Positions 7,679 to 13,641 of a stretch of DNA of 13,692 bases are shown here, in pieces. The notes beneath the pieces were generated by a model. That model ran no database searches and was not told the origin of the DNA. It saw nothing but the letters and a program-made list of their open reading frames with translations. Source of the stretch: Clostridia bacterium. Its GTDB lineage: Bacteria; Bacillota; Clostridia; Oscillospirales; Butyricicoccaceae. How positions within the stretch are numbered: the first letter of the stretch is position 1; every line of letters begins with the position of its first letter. The translations under genes and the position numbers were made by a program. Location: positions 1-13,692 of the forward strand of contig JAFYOK010000017.1 of NCBI GenBank assembly GCA_017560175.1. Reading direction: 5' to 3'.

Positions 7679-8080
7679 ATGAATATTGCAATCATTGCAC
7701 AGGACAGCAAGAAAGAGCTGATGATCCAGTTCTGCATCGCATATTGCGGCATCCTGGCCAAGCACAAGATCTGCGCCACCGCTACCACAGGTAAGATGGT
7801 TGCCGATGCCACCGGTCTGAAGATCGAGCGCGTCCAGCCCGGCACCATGGGCGGTTGGGAACAGATCGCCTCCCGCATTGACTACAACCAGATCGACTTG
7901 GTCTTGCTTTTCAGAGATCCTATGGTAAAATATGATGGTGAAACCACGCTGAACAATGTTATGCGCAGCTGCGATAACAACAGTATTCCCATCGCCACCA
8001 ATGTAGCCACCGCCGAAGTCCTCATCCAGGGCCTGATCCGCGGCGACTTCGCCTGGAGAGAGATCGTCAATCCCCAGTAA
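7679..8080 (+). CDS. mgsA: Methylglyoxal-synthase-like protein with substituted active site
   Basis: A 133-residue protein that aligns without gaps to the methylglyoxal synthase core (E. coli number minus 11) and carries family hallmarks: ATATTGKMV, the GGxxQI turn, DLVLLFRDP and IPIATNVATAEVLI. Methylglyoxal synthase turns dihydroxyacetone phosphate into methylglyoxal. Several phosphate-site residues remain (Lys12, Thr34, Thr36, Thr37, Gly55), as do Asp9 and Asp80. However, catalytic Asp71 is Trp60, His98 is Gly87, Asp101 is Thr90, His19 is Gln8 and phosphate-binding Ser65 is Pro54. A normal enzyme activity is therefore doubtful; a binding or sensing role like the MGS-fold regulatory domain of carbamoyl-phosphate synthetase is a possible alternative. 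The ATG has a GGGGGA site upstream (7662-7667). It follows the minD-like gene after 49 bases with no terminator between, so the two are probably co-transcribed. Confidence 0.82.
   Translation: MNIAIIAQDSKKELMIQFCIAYCGILAKHKICATATTGKMVADATGLKIERVQPGTMGGWEQIASRIDYNQIDLVLLFRDPMVKYDGETTLNNVMRSCDNNSIPIATNVATAEVLIQGLIRGDFAWREIVNPQ
7904..7931 (+). promoter_or_regulatory. Possible internal promoter within the mgsA-like gene, reading toward aspS
   Basis: TTGCTT (7904-7909), a 16-base spacer and TAAAAT (7926-7931) preceded by TG one base away (extended -10), in a local A/T-rich patch of otherwise GC-rich coding sequence. It would give aspS a leader of about 320 bases containing the small frame and hairpin. 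It lies in coding sequence and could be chance. Confidence 0.25.
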
Positions 8081-8123
8081 GGCAACAGCCGGTGATGGCC
8101 CGACCCTTATGGAGGTCATCGTT

Positions 8124-8183
8124 ATGCAGCCAGCCGCTTGTTTCTACAGAACCGACATTGATCTCAGCCTGCCGAGGCTGTAA
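8124..8183 (+). CDS. Possible 19-codon leader peptide upstream of aspS
   Basis: GGAGG at 8111-8115 lies eight bases before an ATG that opens a 19-codon frame, MQPAACFYRTDIDLSLPRL, ending with TAA at 8181-8183. Codons 11 and 13 are Asp (GAC, GAT), and the second ends three bases before the left arm of the hairpin at 8166. The last five sense codons lie in or just past that arm, and the stop sits in the loop. This is the layout expected of a translated attenuator leader for an aspartyl-tRNA synthetase gene. An in-frame ATG at 8109 would extend it to 24 codons but lacks a site of its own. It may be chance, since two Asp codons in 19 is a weak bias. Confidence 0.35.
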   Translation: MQPAACFYRTDIDLSLPRL

Positions 8184-8203
8184 AGCCCCCTCGGCAGGCT
8201 TTT
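8166..8203 (+). terminator. Hairpin terminator after the mgsA-like gene, possibly the aspS attenuator
   Basis: A perfect 12-bp stem (AGCCTGCCGAGG at 8166-8177 with CCTCGGCAGGCT at 8189-8200) is followed by a short T run (8200-8203) and then GG. Within the loop, CT and AG can pair to leave a GTAA tetraloop and a CCC bulge. The T run is weak, so it may be a leaky or regulated terminator. It lies 86 bases after the mgsA-like stop and 55 bases before aspS. Confidence 0.7.
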
Positions 8204-8258
8204 GGACTGTGGCTTTCAAACAGACAATTCTATTCTATATATAAGGACAGTGAAAACT

Positions 8259-10055
8259 ATGAACAATCCCTTCAAGAACGGCCGTGTTTACTGCGGCGCT
8301 CTGCGTGAAGAACATATCGGCCAGCGCGTCACCGTCTGCGGTTGGGTCGCCCGTGCCCGCGATATCGGCGGCCTGATCTTCGTCGACATGAGAGACCGTA
8401 TGGGCATCGCCCAGTGCGTTTTCGATCAGACCGAAAACGGCGAGCTCTTCGACAAGGCTCGTGCTCTGCGCAGCGAATACACCGTTGCCATCACAGGTAC
8501 CGTCCGTATGCGTTCCTCCATCAACGACAAGATCCCCACAGGTCATGTAGAGATCCTGGCTGAGGAAGTTAACATCTACTCCCCTGCCGAGACCACACCT
8601 TTCGAGATCCTCGACGATGTCAACGTCAACGACGCTCTGCGCCTCAAGTATCGTTACCTCGACCTGCGCCGTCCTTCTCTGCAGAATGCGCTGGCTCTGC
8701 GCCATCGCATGACACAGATCACCAGAAACTACTTCGACGAGCAGGGCTTCCTGGAGATCGAGACCCCCATTCTGACCAAGTCCACACCCGAAGGTGCCCG
8801 TGACTACCTGGTTCCTTCCCGTGTCCATCCCGGCGAGTTCTACGCTCTGCCCCAGTCTCCCCAGCAGTATAAGCAGCTGCTCATGCTGGCCGGCTATGAC
8901 AGATACATCCAGATCGCCCGCTGCTTCCGTGACGAGGACCTGCGCTATGACCGCCAGCCCGAGTTCACACAGATCGACCTGGAAATGTCCTTCGTCGATA
9001 TTGACGACGTTATCGCTGTCAACGAAGGCTACCTGCAGCGCCTGTTCAAGGAAGTCAAGGGCATCGACCTGGAGCTGCCCCTGCAGCGCATGAGCTACAA
9101 GGAGGCCATGAGCCGCTACGGTTCCGATAAGCCCGACCTGCGTTTCGGCATGGAGCTGAACGATATTACCGAGATCGCCAAGGACTGCGGCTTCAGCGTC
9201 TTTGAGGCAGCTGCAGCAGCCGGCGGTATCGTCACCGGTATCTGCGCCAAGGGCGCAGGCGACAAGCTCTCCCGTAAGGAGATCGATGCTCTGGGTGAGT
9301 ATGTCAAGACCTACAAGGCCAAGGGCCTGGCCTGGATCAAGCTGACAAGCAAGGGCGAAATGTCCTCCAGCTTTGCCAAGTTCCTCAGCGAAGAGAAACT
9401 GGCCGCCATCAAGGCCGCTCTGGGCGCTGAGAATGGCGACCTGATCCTCTGTGTTGCCGATGGCGATGTTGAGCTGGCACAGAATGCGCTGGGCTCTCTG
9501 CGCTGCCATGTTGCAAAGAAGCTGGACATGATCCCTGCCAATACCTTCAAGCCCCTGTGGATCGTCGAGTTCCCCCTCTTCGAGTATGGCGAGGATGACG
9601 AGGGCAACGGCAGACTCTATGCCAAGCACCATCCCTTCACCGCTCCCATGGATGAGGACGTCGAGCTGTTTGCAACCCGTCCCCAGGATATGCGTGCCAA
9701 GGCATACGATATCGTTATGAACGGTACCGAGCTGGGCGGCGGCTCCATCCGTATCCACAACAGCGATATCCAGCAGAAGATGTTCAATGCTCTGGGCTTC
9801 ACCAACGAAGAGACCGAAGAGCGCTTCGGCCACATGCTGAACGCATTCAAGTACGGTGCTCCTCCCCACGGCGGCCTGGCTTACGGCCTCGACCGTCTGG
9901 TCATGTGGATGGCCGGCACAGAGAACATCCGTGACGTTATCGCCTTCCCCAAGGTACAGAACGCTTCCGACCTGATGATGGATTGCCCCTCGCCCGTCGA
10001 GGACAAGCAGCTGCGTGAGCTGTCGATCGCTCTGGACGTTAAGACCAAGGAATAA
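8259..10055 (+). CDS. aspS: Aspartate--tRNA ligase (bacterial type)
   Basis: A 598-residue class IIb aminoacyl-tRNA synthetase that charges tRNA-Asp. It has the N-terminal OB-fold anticodon domain (about 1-110, including GWVARARDIGGLIFVDMRDR), motif 1 in LRHRMTQITRNYFDEQGFLEIETP, motif 2 at 221-236 (RCFRDEDLRYDRQPEF), the bacterial GAD insertion at about 290-410, and motif 3 with GLDR at 543-546. Length fits bacterial AspRS (about 590). Whether it also charges tRNA-Asn cannot be told from what I can see. The frame is open upstream to a TTG at 8202, but ATG 8259 has AAGGA at 8243-8247 and gives the normal N terminus. Phe, Asp and Asn codons are mostly the C-ending form, as in highly expressed genes. 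hisS, a frequent partner in Firmicutes, is absent, and I find no T-box. Confidence 0.97.
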   Translation: MNNPFKNGRVYCGALREEHIGQRVTVCGWVARARDIGGLIFVDMRDRMGIAQCVFDQTENGELFDKARALRSEYTVAITGTVRMRSSINDKIPTGHVEILAEEVNIYSPAETTPFEILDDVNVNDALRLKYRYLDLRRPSLQNALALRHRMTQITRNYFDEQGFLEIETPILTKSTPEGARDYLVPSRVHPGEFYALPQSPQQYKQLLMLAGYDRYIQIARCFRDEDLRYDRQPEFTQIDLEMSFVDIDDVIAVNEGYLQRLFKEVKGIDLELPLQRMSYKEAMSRYGSDKPDLRFGMELNDITEIAKDCGFSVFEAAAAAGGIVTGICAKGAGDKLSRKEIDALGEYVKTYKAKGLAWIKLTSKGEMSSSFAKFLSEEKLAAIKAALGAENGDLILCVADGDVELAQNALGSLRCHVAKKLDMIPANTFKPLWIVEFPLFEYGEDDEGNGRLYAKHHPFTAPMDEDVELFATRPQDMRAKAYDIVMNGTELGGGSIRIHNSDIQQKMFNALGFTNEETEERFGHMLNAFKYGAPPHGGLAYGLDRLVMWMAGTENIRDVIAFPKVQNASDLMMDCPSPVEDKQLRELSIALDVKTKE

Positions 10056-10070
10056 TTCCAACATATACCG

Positions 10071-10100
10071 ACAGCCGCACCATTGGTGCGGCTGTTGTTG
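10071..10100 (+). terminator. Terminator after aspS
   Basis: An 11-bp perfect stem (ACAGCCGCACC at 10071-10081 with GGTGCGGCTGT at 10085-10095) around a 3-base loop, followed by a T-rich but interrupted tail (TGTTGTTG). It starts 15 bases after the aspS stop. Confidence 0.72.
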
Positions 10101-10103
10101 TAG

Positions 10104-10125
10104 GGGCCGATGTCCACATCGGCCC
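10104..10125 (+). repeat. Palindromic REP-like element
   Basis: GGGCCGATGT (10104-10113) and ACATCGGCCC (10116-10125) are perfect inverted copies around two bases, preceded by GTAG and followed by G. The GTAGGGGC...GCCCG outline resembles short palindromic units scattered in gut clostridial genomes (from memory). With the aspS terminator it fills most of the 101-base gap before the next gene. Only one copy is in the window. Confidence 0.45.
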
Positions 10126-10156
10126 GATAAAATAGAATGAGATGAGGTTATGCAGA

Positions 10157-10660
10157 ATGATCCGCAGCTTTGAAGATAAAAATCCCAATGTCCACGAAAG
10201 CGCCTTTGTGGCCGAGACTGCAGCTGTCATCGGCAATGTCACTCTGATGGAAGATGCCAATGTATGGTATGGCGCCGTCCTGCGCGGCGACAGCGACAAA
10301 ATTGTTATCGGTAAGGGCAGCAATGTCCAGGACTGCGCCGTTATTCATGTGGACGGCGGCTTCCCTGCCCTGCTGGGCGAGAATGTCACCGTAGGCCACA
10401 GCGCCATTATCCACGGCGCGCAGATCGAAGACAATGTTCTTGTCGGTATGCACGCCACCGTCCTCAACGGTGCCGTTGTCGGCGAAGGTTCTATCATCGG
10501 TGCAGGCGCGCTGGTGCGCGAAGGCCAGGTCATTCCGCCCCGTTCGGTGGTCATCGGTATGCCCGGCAAGGTGCTCAAGGAAGCCACCGATGAACAGGTG
10601 GAGGGCAATATCGAAAATGCCCGTCACTATGTGGAACTGGGAAAGAAATATAAGGGATAA
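10157..10660 (+). CDS. Gamma-class carbonic anhydrase family protein
   Basis: A 167-residue left-handed beta-helix (hexapeptide repeat) protein of the YrdA/CamH/PaaY group. His64 (in NVQDCAVIHVDGG), His81 and His86 (in TVGHSAIIHG) sit where the family binds its catalytic metal across trimer interfaces, and Arg43, Asp45, Gln58 and Asp59 match the conserved site network (VLRGDSDKIVIGKGSNVQD). Repeats run through to about residue 140, followed by a C-terminal helix. Many family members have weak or no measured carbonic anhydrase activity, so the substrate is uncertain. I chose ATG 10157 because GATGAGG lies nine bases upstream; an in-frame ATG at 10142 would add five residues with no good site. 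The Sel1-repeat gene follows 17 bases later, so the two may be co-transcribed. Confidence 0.9.
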   Translation: MIRSFEDKNPNVHESAFVAETAAVIGNVTLMEDANVWYGAVLRGDSDKIVIGKGSNVQDCAVIHVDGGFPALLGENVTVGHSAIIHGAQIEDNVLVGMHATVLNGAVVGEGSIIGAGALVREGQVIPPRSVVIGMPGKVLKEATDEQVEGNIENARHYVELGKKYKG

Positions 10661-10677
10661 TTGAAAGGGGTATATGT

Positions 10678-11556
10678 ATGAAAGAACTTTTTCCGGTTTT
10701 ATTTGCGCTGCTTCTCTATGGCGGAGCAGCTTTTATAACCTATTGGGTCAGCCGCAATAAAGGCTATTCGGGATTTCTGTTTGCCTTTCTTCAGATGATT
10801 TTTCCCTGCATGATCATTGTTGCCTTTTTGCTGCCCGATAAGTCCGGGGAGACAAAAAGAGCAGAGGTTGAGCGTAGATTTGAAGAGAGCATGAGAAAAC
10901 AGGATCGCGAGATGGAGGCACTGCGCGCCCGTATTCGCGAACTGGAGCAGCAGCAGAAACCGGCAGAAAAAGCGTCGAAGCCTGCCGAATTGCCCAAAGA
11001 GGAAACAACAAAACAGAGTCAGCCTGTGGTCAAGTCGAAGCCTGCACAACCCAACGCCGAACAGGGTACAGAAGATGAGAAGGACATCCAGATGACCTAT
11101 ATTGAAGGTGTACAGGCATATAGAATGGGGCCGAATGTACATGATATAGCTTTGGCAAGTTTTCGTCGGGCAGCTGAAAAAGGCCATCTTAACGCACAGA
11201 TGTATGCTGCACAGATGTATTATGCCGGCGAGGGTTGCCGCGGTGAGCCCCAATATGACAAAGCCCTCTACTGGTATGAACGGGCAGCCGAGCAGGGTCA
11301 GAGAACCGCACAATCCAATGTTGCCACAATGTATCAAAAGGGTACCGGCTGCACAGTCAATATGGAAAAAGCCCTCTATTGGTATGAGAAGGCCGGAGAA
11401 CAGGGTGATGATGATGCCCAGCTTTGGGCAGGTATGCTGTATGAGTTGGGGCAGGGTTGCACCAAAGATACAAAGAAGGCTCGTTACTGGTACGAAAAGT
11501 CCGCCGCACAGGGCAATGAGAAGGCAAAACGATTACTTTCCGGTATGGATGATTAA
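10678..11556 (+). CDS. Membrane-anchored Sel1-repeat protein
   Basis: A 292-residue protein with two membrane segments at about 4-24 and 33-53, a charged coiled coil at about 57-93, a Lys/Pro/Gln/Glu-rich linker to about 135, and then Sel1-like repeats to the end. Clear repeats contain YAGEGC...KALYWYERAAEQG, YQKGTGC...KALYWYEKAGEQG and YELGQGC...KARYWYEKSAAQG, with a weaker one before them (about 139-170). All three clear repeats have Cys (187, 225, 261) where Val is usual after GxG. Sel1 repeats form helical solenoids that bind other proteins, so a membrane-tethered adaptor is likely, but the partner is unknown. The ribosome site AAAGGGG (10664-10670) lies seven bases from the ATG. Codon use (ATA, AGA, GTA, TTG, AAA) and higher A+T differ from its neighbours, hinting at a different origin. 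Confidence 0.85.
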   Translation: MKELFPVLFALLLYGGAAFITYWVSRNKGYSGFLFAFLQMIFPCMIIVAFLLPDKSGETKRAEVERRFEESMRKQDREMEALRARIRELEQQQKPAEKASKPAELPKEETTKQSQPVVKSKPAQPNAEQGTEDEKDIQMTYIEGVQAYRMGPNVHDIALASFRRAAEKGHLNAQMYAAQMYYAGEGCRGEPQYDKALYWYERAAEQGQRTAQSNVATMYQKGTGCTVNMEKALYWYEKAGEQGDDDAQLWAGMLYELGQGCTKDTKKARYWYEKSAAQGNEKAKRLLSGMDD

Positions 11557-11564
11557 GTAAAAAC

Positions 11565-11597
11565 AACCGCCGCCGAGAATTTCTCGGCGGCGGTTTT
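11565..11597. terminator. Bidirectional terminator between convergent genes
   Basis: A 14-bp perfect stem (AACCGCCGCCGAGA at 11565-11578 with TCTCGGCGGCGGTT at 11582-11595) has a 3-base loop. On the plus strand it runs into TTTTG; on the minus strand it runs into TTGTTTTTAC. It can end both the Sel1-repeat gene and the minus-strand acetyltransferase gene. Confidence 0.9.
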
Positions 11598-11611
11598 GTA
11601 TCTTTATAGAA

Positions 11612-12283
11612 TCAGTTGGATTTTTCGGGCAGCCAATAAACCGAATAGTTGGACTCGGCATGAAATCCGAACTTTTCGGCCAGATGGCGGGATGTATCAT
11701 TCTGGGCATCCCAATGAACGGTGATGCCCCTTTGGGCACAGTTCTGCAGCATAAGAGCGATGCAGGCTGAAGCCAGACCCTTGCCGCGATGGGCTTCGAG
11801 CGTGGATACATCCAGCTCGATTTCTTTGTCCAGGGTCAGAAAGGAAGAGGCTGCTGCGACGATTTCTCCATCATGCCATACCACCGCACCCACTCCGTTT
11901 GCCTCAAAATCGGCAAAGTCGGCATAGTTTTCGCCATGACCAAAGGGATGGCGGTCAAAGGCGTTGGCATCGAAGGGCATTACCGTGTATCCCTCGGGCG
12001 GCAGAACTTCCGGGATGACAAAATGGTTGGCAGGCACCATGGCGGTACGGGTGTAGACTCTGGCATCGGGATAGCATTTTTGAATATGGGCTTCCCATTC
12101 GGGGGTCAGGCAGACCACCGGACGATGGCGATAGTCACGGTCGACAGCCTCTATGCTTTCGGCACTCGGTGTGCCGTCCAGATAGCTGAAAAGGGCATCG
12201 GTGATGGTATTGCCGGTAAAGGTATGACATTGACCATAGATGCCCGACAACGCTGCCCGATAAAGCAGGAAGGACGGGATCAT
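11612..12283 (-). CDS. GNAT-family acetyltransferase (GNAT_acetyltran / PF12746-like)
   Basis: A 223-residue protein whose C-terminal half is a GNAT fold. The acetyl-CoA motif lies at 157-173 (LDVSTLEAHRGKGLASA, with the RGKGLA loop), followed by ALMLQNCAQRG and the VHWDAQNDTSRHLAEKFGF segment typical of the PF12746 group, and it ends on SVYWL. The N-terminal 100 residues are a less conserved region found in this group. These proteins are mostly uncharacterised and their acceptor is unknown, so I assign no substrate. The ATG overlaps the stop of the upstream methyltransferase gene by 4 bases (ATGA), showing a shared minus-strand operon with translational coupling, though the two products have no obvious joint function. 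Transcription can end at the bidirectional hairpin at 11565-11595. Confidence 0.85.
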   Translation of the reverse strand: MIPSFLLYRAALSGIYGQCHTFTGNTITDALFSYLDGTPSAESIEAVDRDYRHRPVVCLTPEWEAHIQKCYPDARVYTRTAMVPANHFVIPEVLPPEGYTVMPFDANAFDRHPFGHGENYADFADFEANGVGAVVWHDGEIVAAASSFLTLDKEIELDVSTLEAHRGKGLASACIALMLQNCAQRGITVHWDAQNDTSRHLAEKFGFHAESNYSVYWLPEKSN

Positions 12284-13617
12284 CTCTCAAAGAGAGCAAC
12301 CGTCTCGACGTTGGCGGTGCCGGGGAACATATCAAAGGCTTCGGCCTTGAGGAGCTTGAAGCCCTTCTGGGCCATCAGAGCAGCATCACGAGCCAGAGAA
12401 GCAGGGTCACAGGAAACATAGACGACGCGCTTGGGATCCATGGCCGAGATGGAGTCGATGGTCAGCTGATCCATACCCTTGCGAGGCGGATCGCAGACGA
12501 TGACATCGGGACGGAGACCTTCATTGAGCAGAGTTTCGGAAACCTTGCCGGCATCGCCGAGGATGAAGCGGACATTGTCGATGCCGTTGCGGGCGGCATT
12601 TTCATTGGCGTTTTCCACAGCCTGTGGAATGATTTCGTTGCCGACAGCCTGCTTGCAGCGCTGGGCCAGCAGCAGGGTGATGGTGCCGACACCGCAGTAG
12701 AGGTCGAGGGCCAGATCGGATTCCTGCAGATTGGCATATTCCAGCGCCTTGGTGTAGAGGTTTTCGGCCTGGGTATGGTTGACCTGATAGAAGGACAGAG
12801 GGGACAGCTCAAATTTGAGACCCAGCAGGTCATCGGTCAGGCGATCCTTGCCCCAGAGGGTCTTGCAGGTATCACCGAGGATCTTGTTGGTCTTCTGGCT
12901 GTTGACATTGACAACGATGCCTTCCAGATCGGGTGCGGCATCCTGGGCATAGTCGATGAGGGTCTGCAGCTTGGGCAGCTTGGCCGATGTGGCAATGATG
13001 CACAGGTGGCAGCCGTATTTACCGTTACGGACATAAATATGGCGGATCAGACCCTTTCCGGTGGTCTCATCATAGGGCAGCGCCTTGCTTTCGTCCATCC
13101 AGCGGCAAACGGCAGCGGCCAGGGCATTGGCGCTCTCGCTCTGGATGAGGCAGCCGTCACAGGGGACGACATCATGGCTGCGGCTGCGGTAGAAACCAAA
13201 ACGGGTCTTGCCGCGGACGGTGGTGACGGGGAACTGTGCCTTGTTGCGGTAGCCTTCACGGGTGGAAGGATGGGCAGGGGCGATGGAGATGTCAAAACCG
13301 CCGATGCGGCGCAGAGCATCTTCGACACGCTGACCCTTGAGGCGCAGCTCTTCTTCATAGGTCAGGTGCAGGAAGGTACAGCCGCCGCACTTGTCATAGA
13401 CAGGGCAGGTGGGTGCCATACGGGCAGGCGAAGGGGTGATGATCTGCTCGATCTTGCCATAGGCCAGATTCTTCTGAACCTTGACGATCTTGATCTTGAG
13501 AGTATCACCGGCTGCTGCACCGGGGACAAAAACGGCCATGCCGTCGATACGGGCAACACCCATGCCTTCGGCGGTATAATTTTCTATTTTACATTCGTAG
13601 ATCTTGTTTTTTTCCAT
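12280..13617 (-). CDS. rlmD: 23S rRNA (uracil-C5)-methyltransferase, RlmD/RlmCD type
   Basis: A 445-residue TrmA/RumA-family enzyme that transfers a methyl group from S-adenosylmethionine to C5 of uridine in RNA. An N-terminal TRAM domain (about 1-60) is followed by Fe-S cluster ligands Cys71, Cys77, Cys80 (CPVYDKCGGC) and probably Cys156, then the SAM motif DLYCGVGT (305-312), DPPRKGM (376-382), the nucleophile Cys403 in VSCDPASLARD, and Glu438 in FPGTANVETV. In E. coli the family is split into RlmC (U747) and RlmD (U1939), while B. subtilis has one dual enzyme, RlmCD; which applies here cannot be told. The final motif has Gly and Asn where FPHTxHVE usually has His, so the general-base environment may differ slightly. 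The ribosome site is weak (AAAGAGAA). It lies 24 bases after the preceding gene's stop. Confidence 0.94.
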   Translation of the reverse strand: MEKNKIYECKIENYTAEGMGVARIDGMAVFVPGAAAGDTLKIKIVKVQKNLAYGKIEQIITPSPARMAPTCPVYDKCGGCTFLHLTYEEELRLKGQRVEDALRRIGGFDISIAPAHPSTREGYRNKAQFPVTTVRGKTRFGFYRSRSHDVVPCDGCLIQSESANALAAAVCRWMDESKALPYDETTGKGLIRHIYVRNGKYGCHLCIIATSAKLPKLQTLIDYAQDAAPDLEGIVVNVNSQKTNKILGDTCKTLWGKDRLTDDLLGLKFELSPLSFYQVNHTQAENLYTKALEYANLQESDLALDLYCGVGTITLLLAQRCKQAVGNEIIPQAVENANENAARNGIDNVRFILGDAGKVSETLLNEGLRPDVIVCDPPRKGMDQLTIDSISAMDPKRVVYVSCDPASLARDAALMAQKGFKLLKAEAFDMFPGTANVETVALFER

Positions 13618-13641
13618 GATCGTTCTCTTTCAGTCGTAGAT

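Noticed and set aside
8214..8241. A promoter TTTCAA-N16-TATATA just before aspS.
   Set aside because: The start of transcription would fall on the ribosome site at 8243-8247, and the boxes match poorly; the A/T-rich stretch is more likely just leader.
8202..8258. A TTG start for aspS at 8202.
   Set aside because: It lies in the T run of the hairpin and adds 19 residues absent from AspRS; ATG 8259 gives the usual N terminus.
8081..8258. A T-box riboswitch in the aspS leader.
   Set aside because: I could not find the conserved T-box sequence or an antiterminator arrangement; the hairpin and the short frame explain the region better.
8235..10064. A 609-codon open frame on the minus strand opposite aspS.
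   Set aside because: It mirrors aspS almost exactly and comes from aspS codon bias; the translation shows no family motif and aspS itself is certain.
11789..12421. A 210-codon plus-strand frame opposite the acetyltransferase and rlmD-type genes.
   Set aside because: It crosses the junction of two well-supported minus-strand genes and has no recognisable motif.
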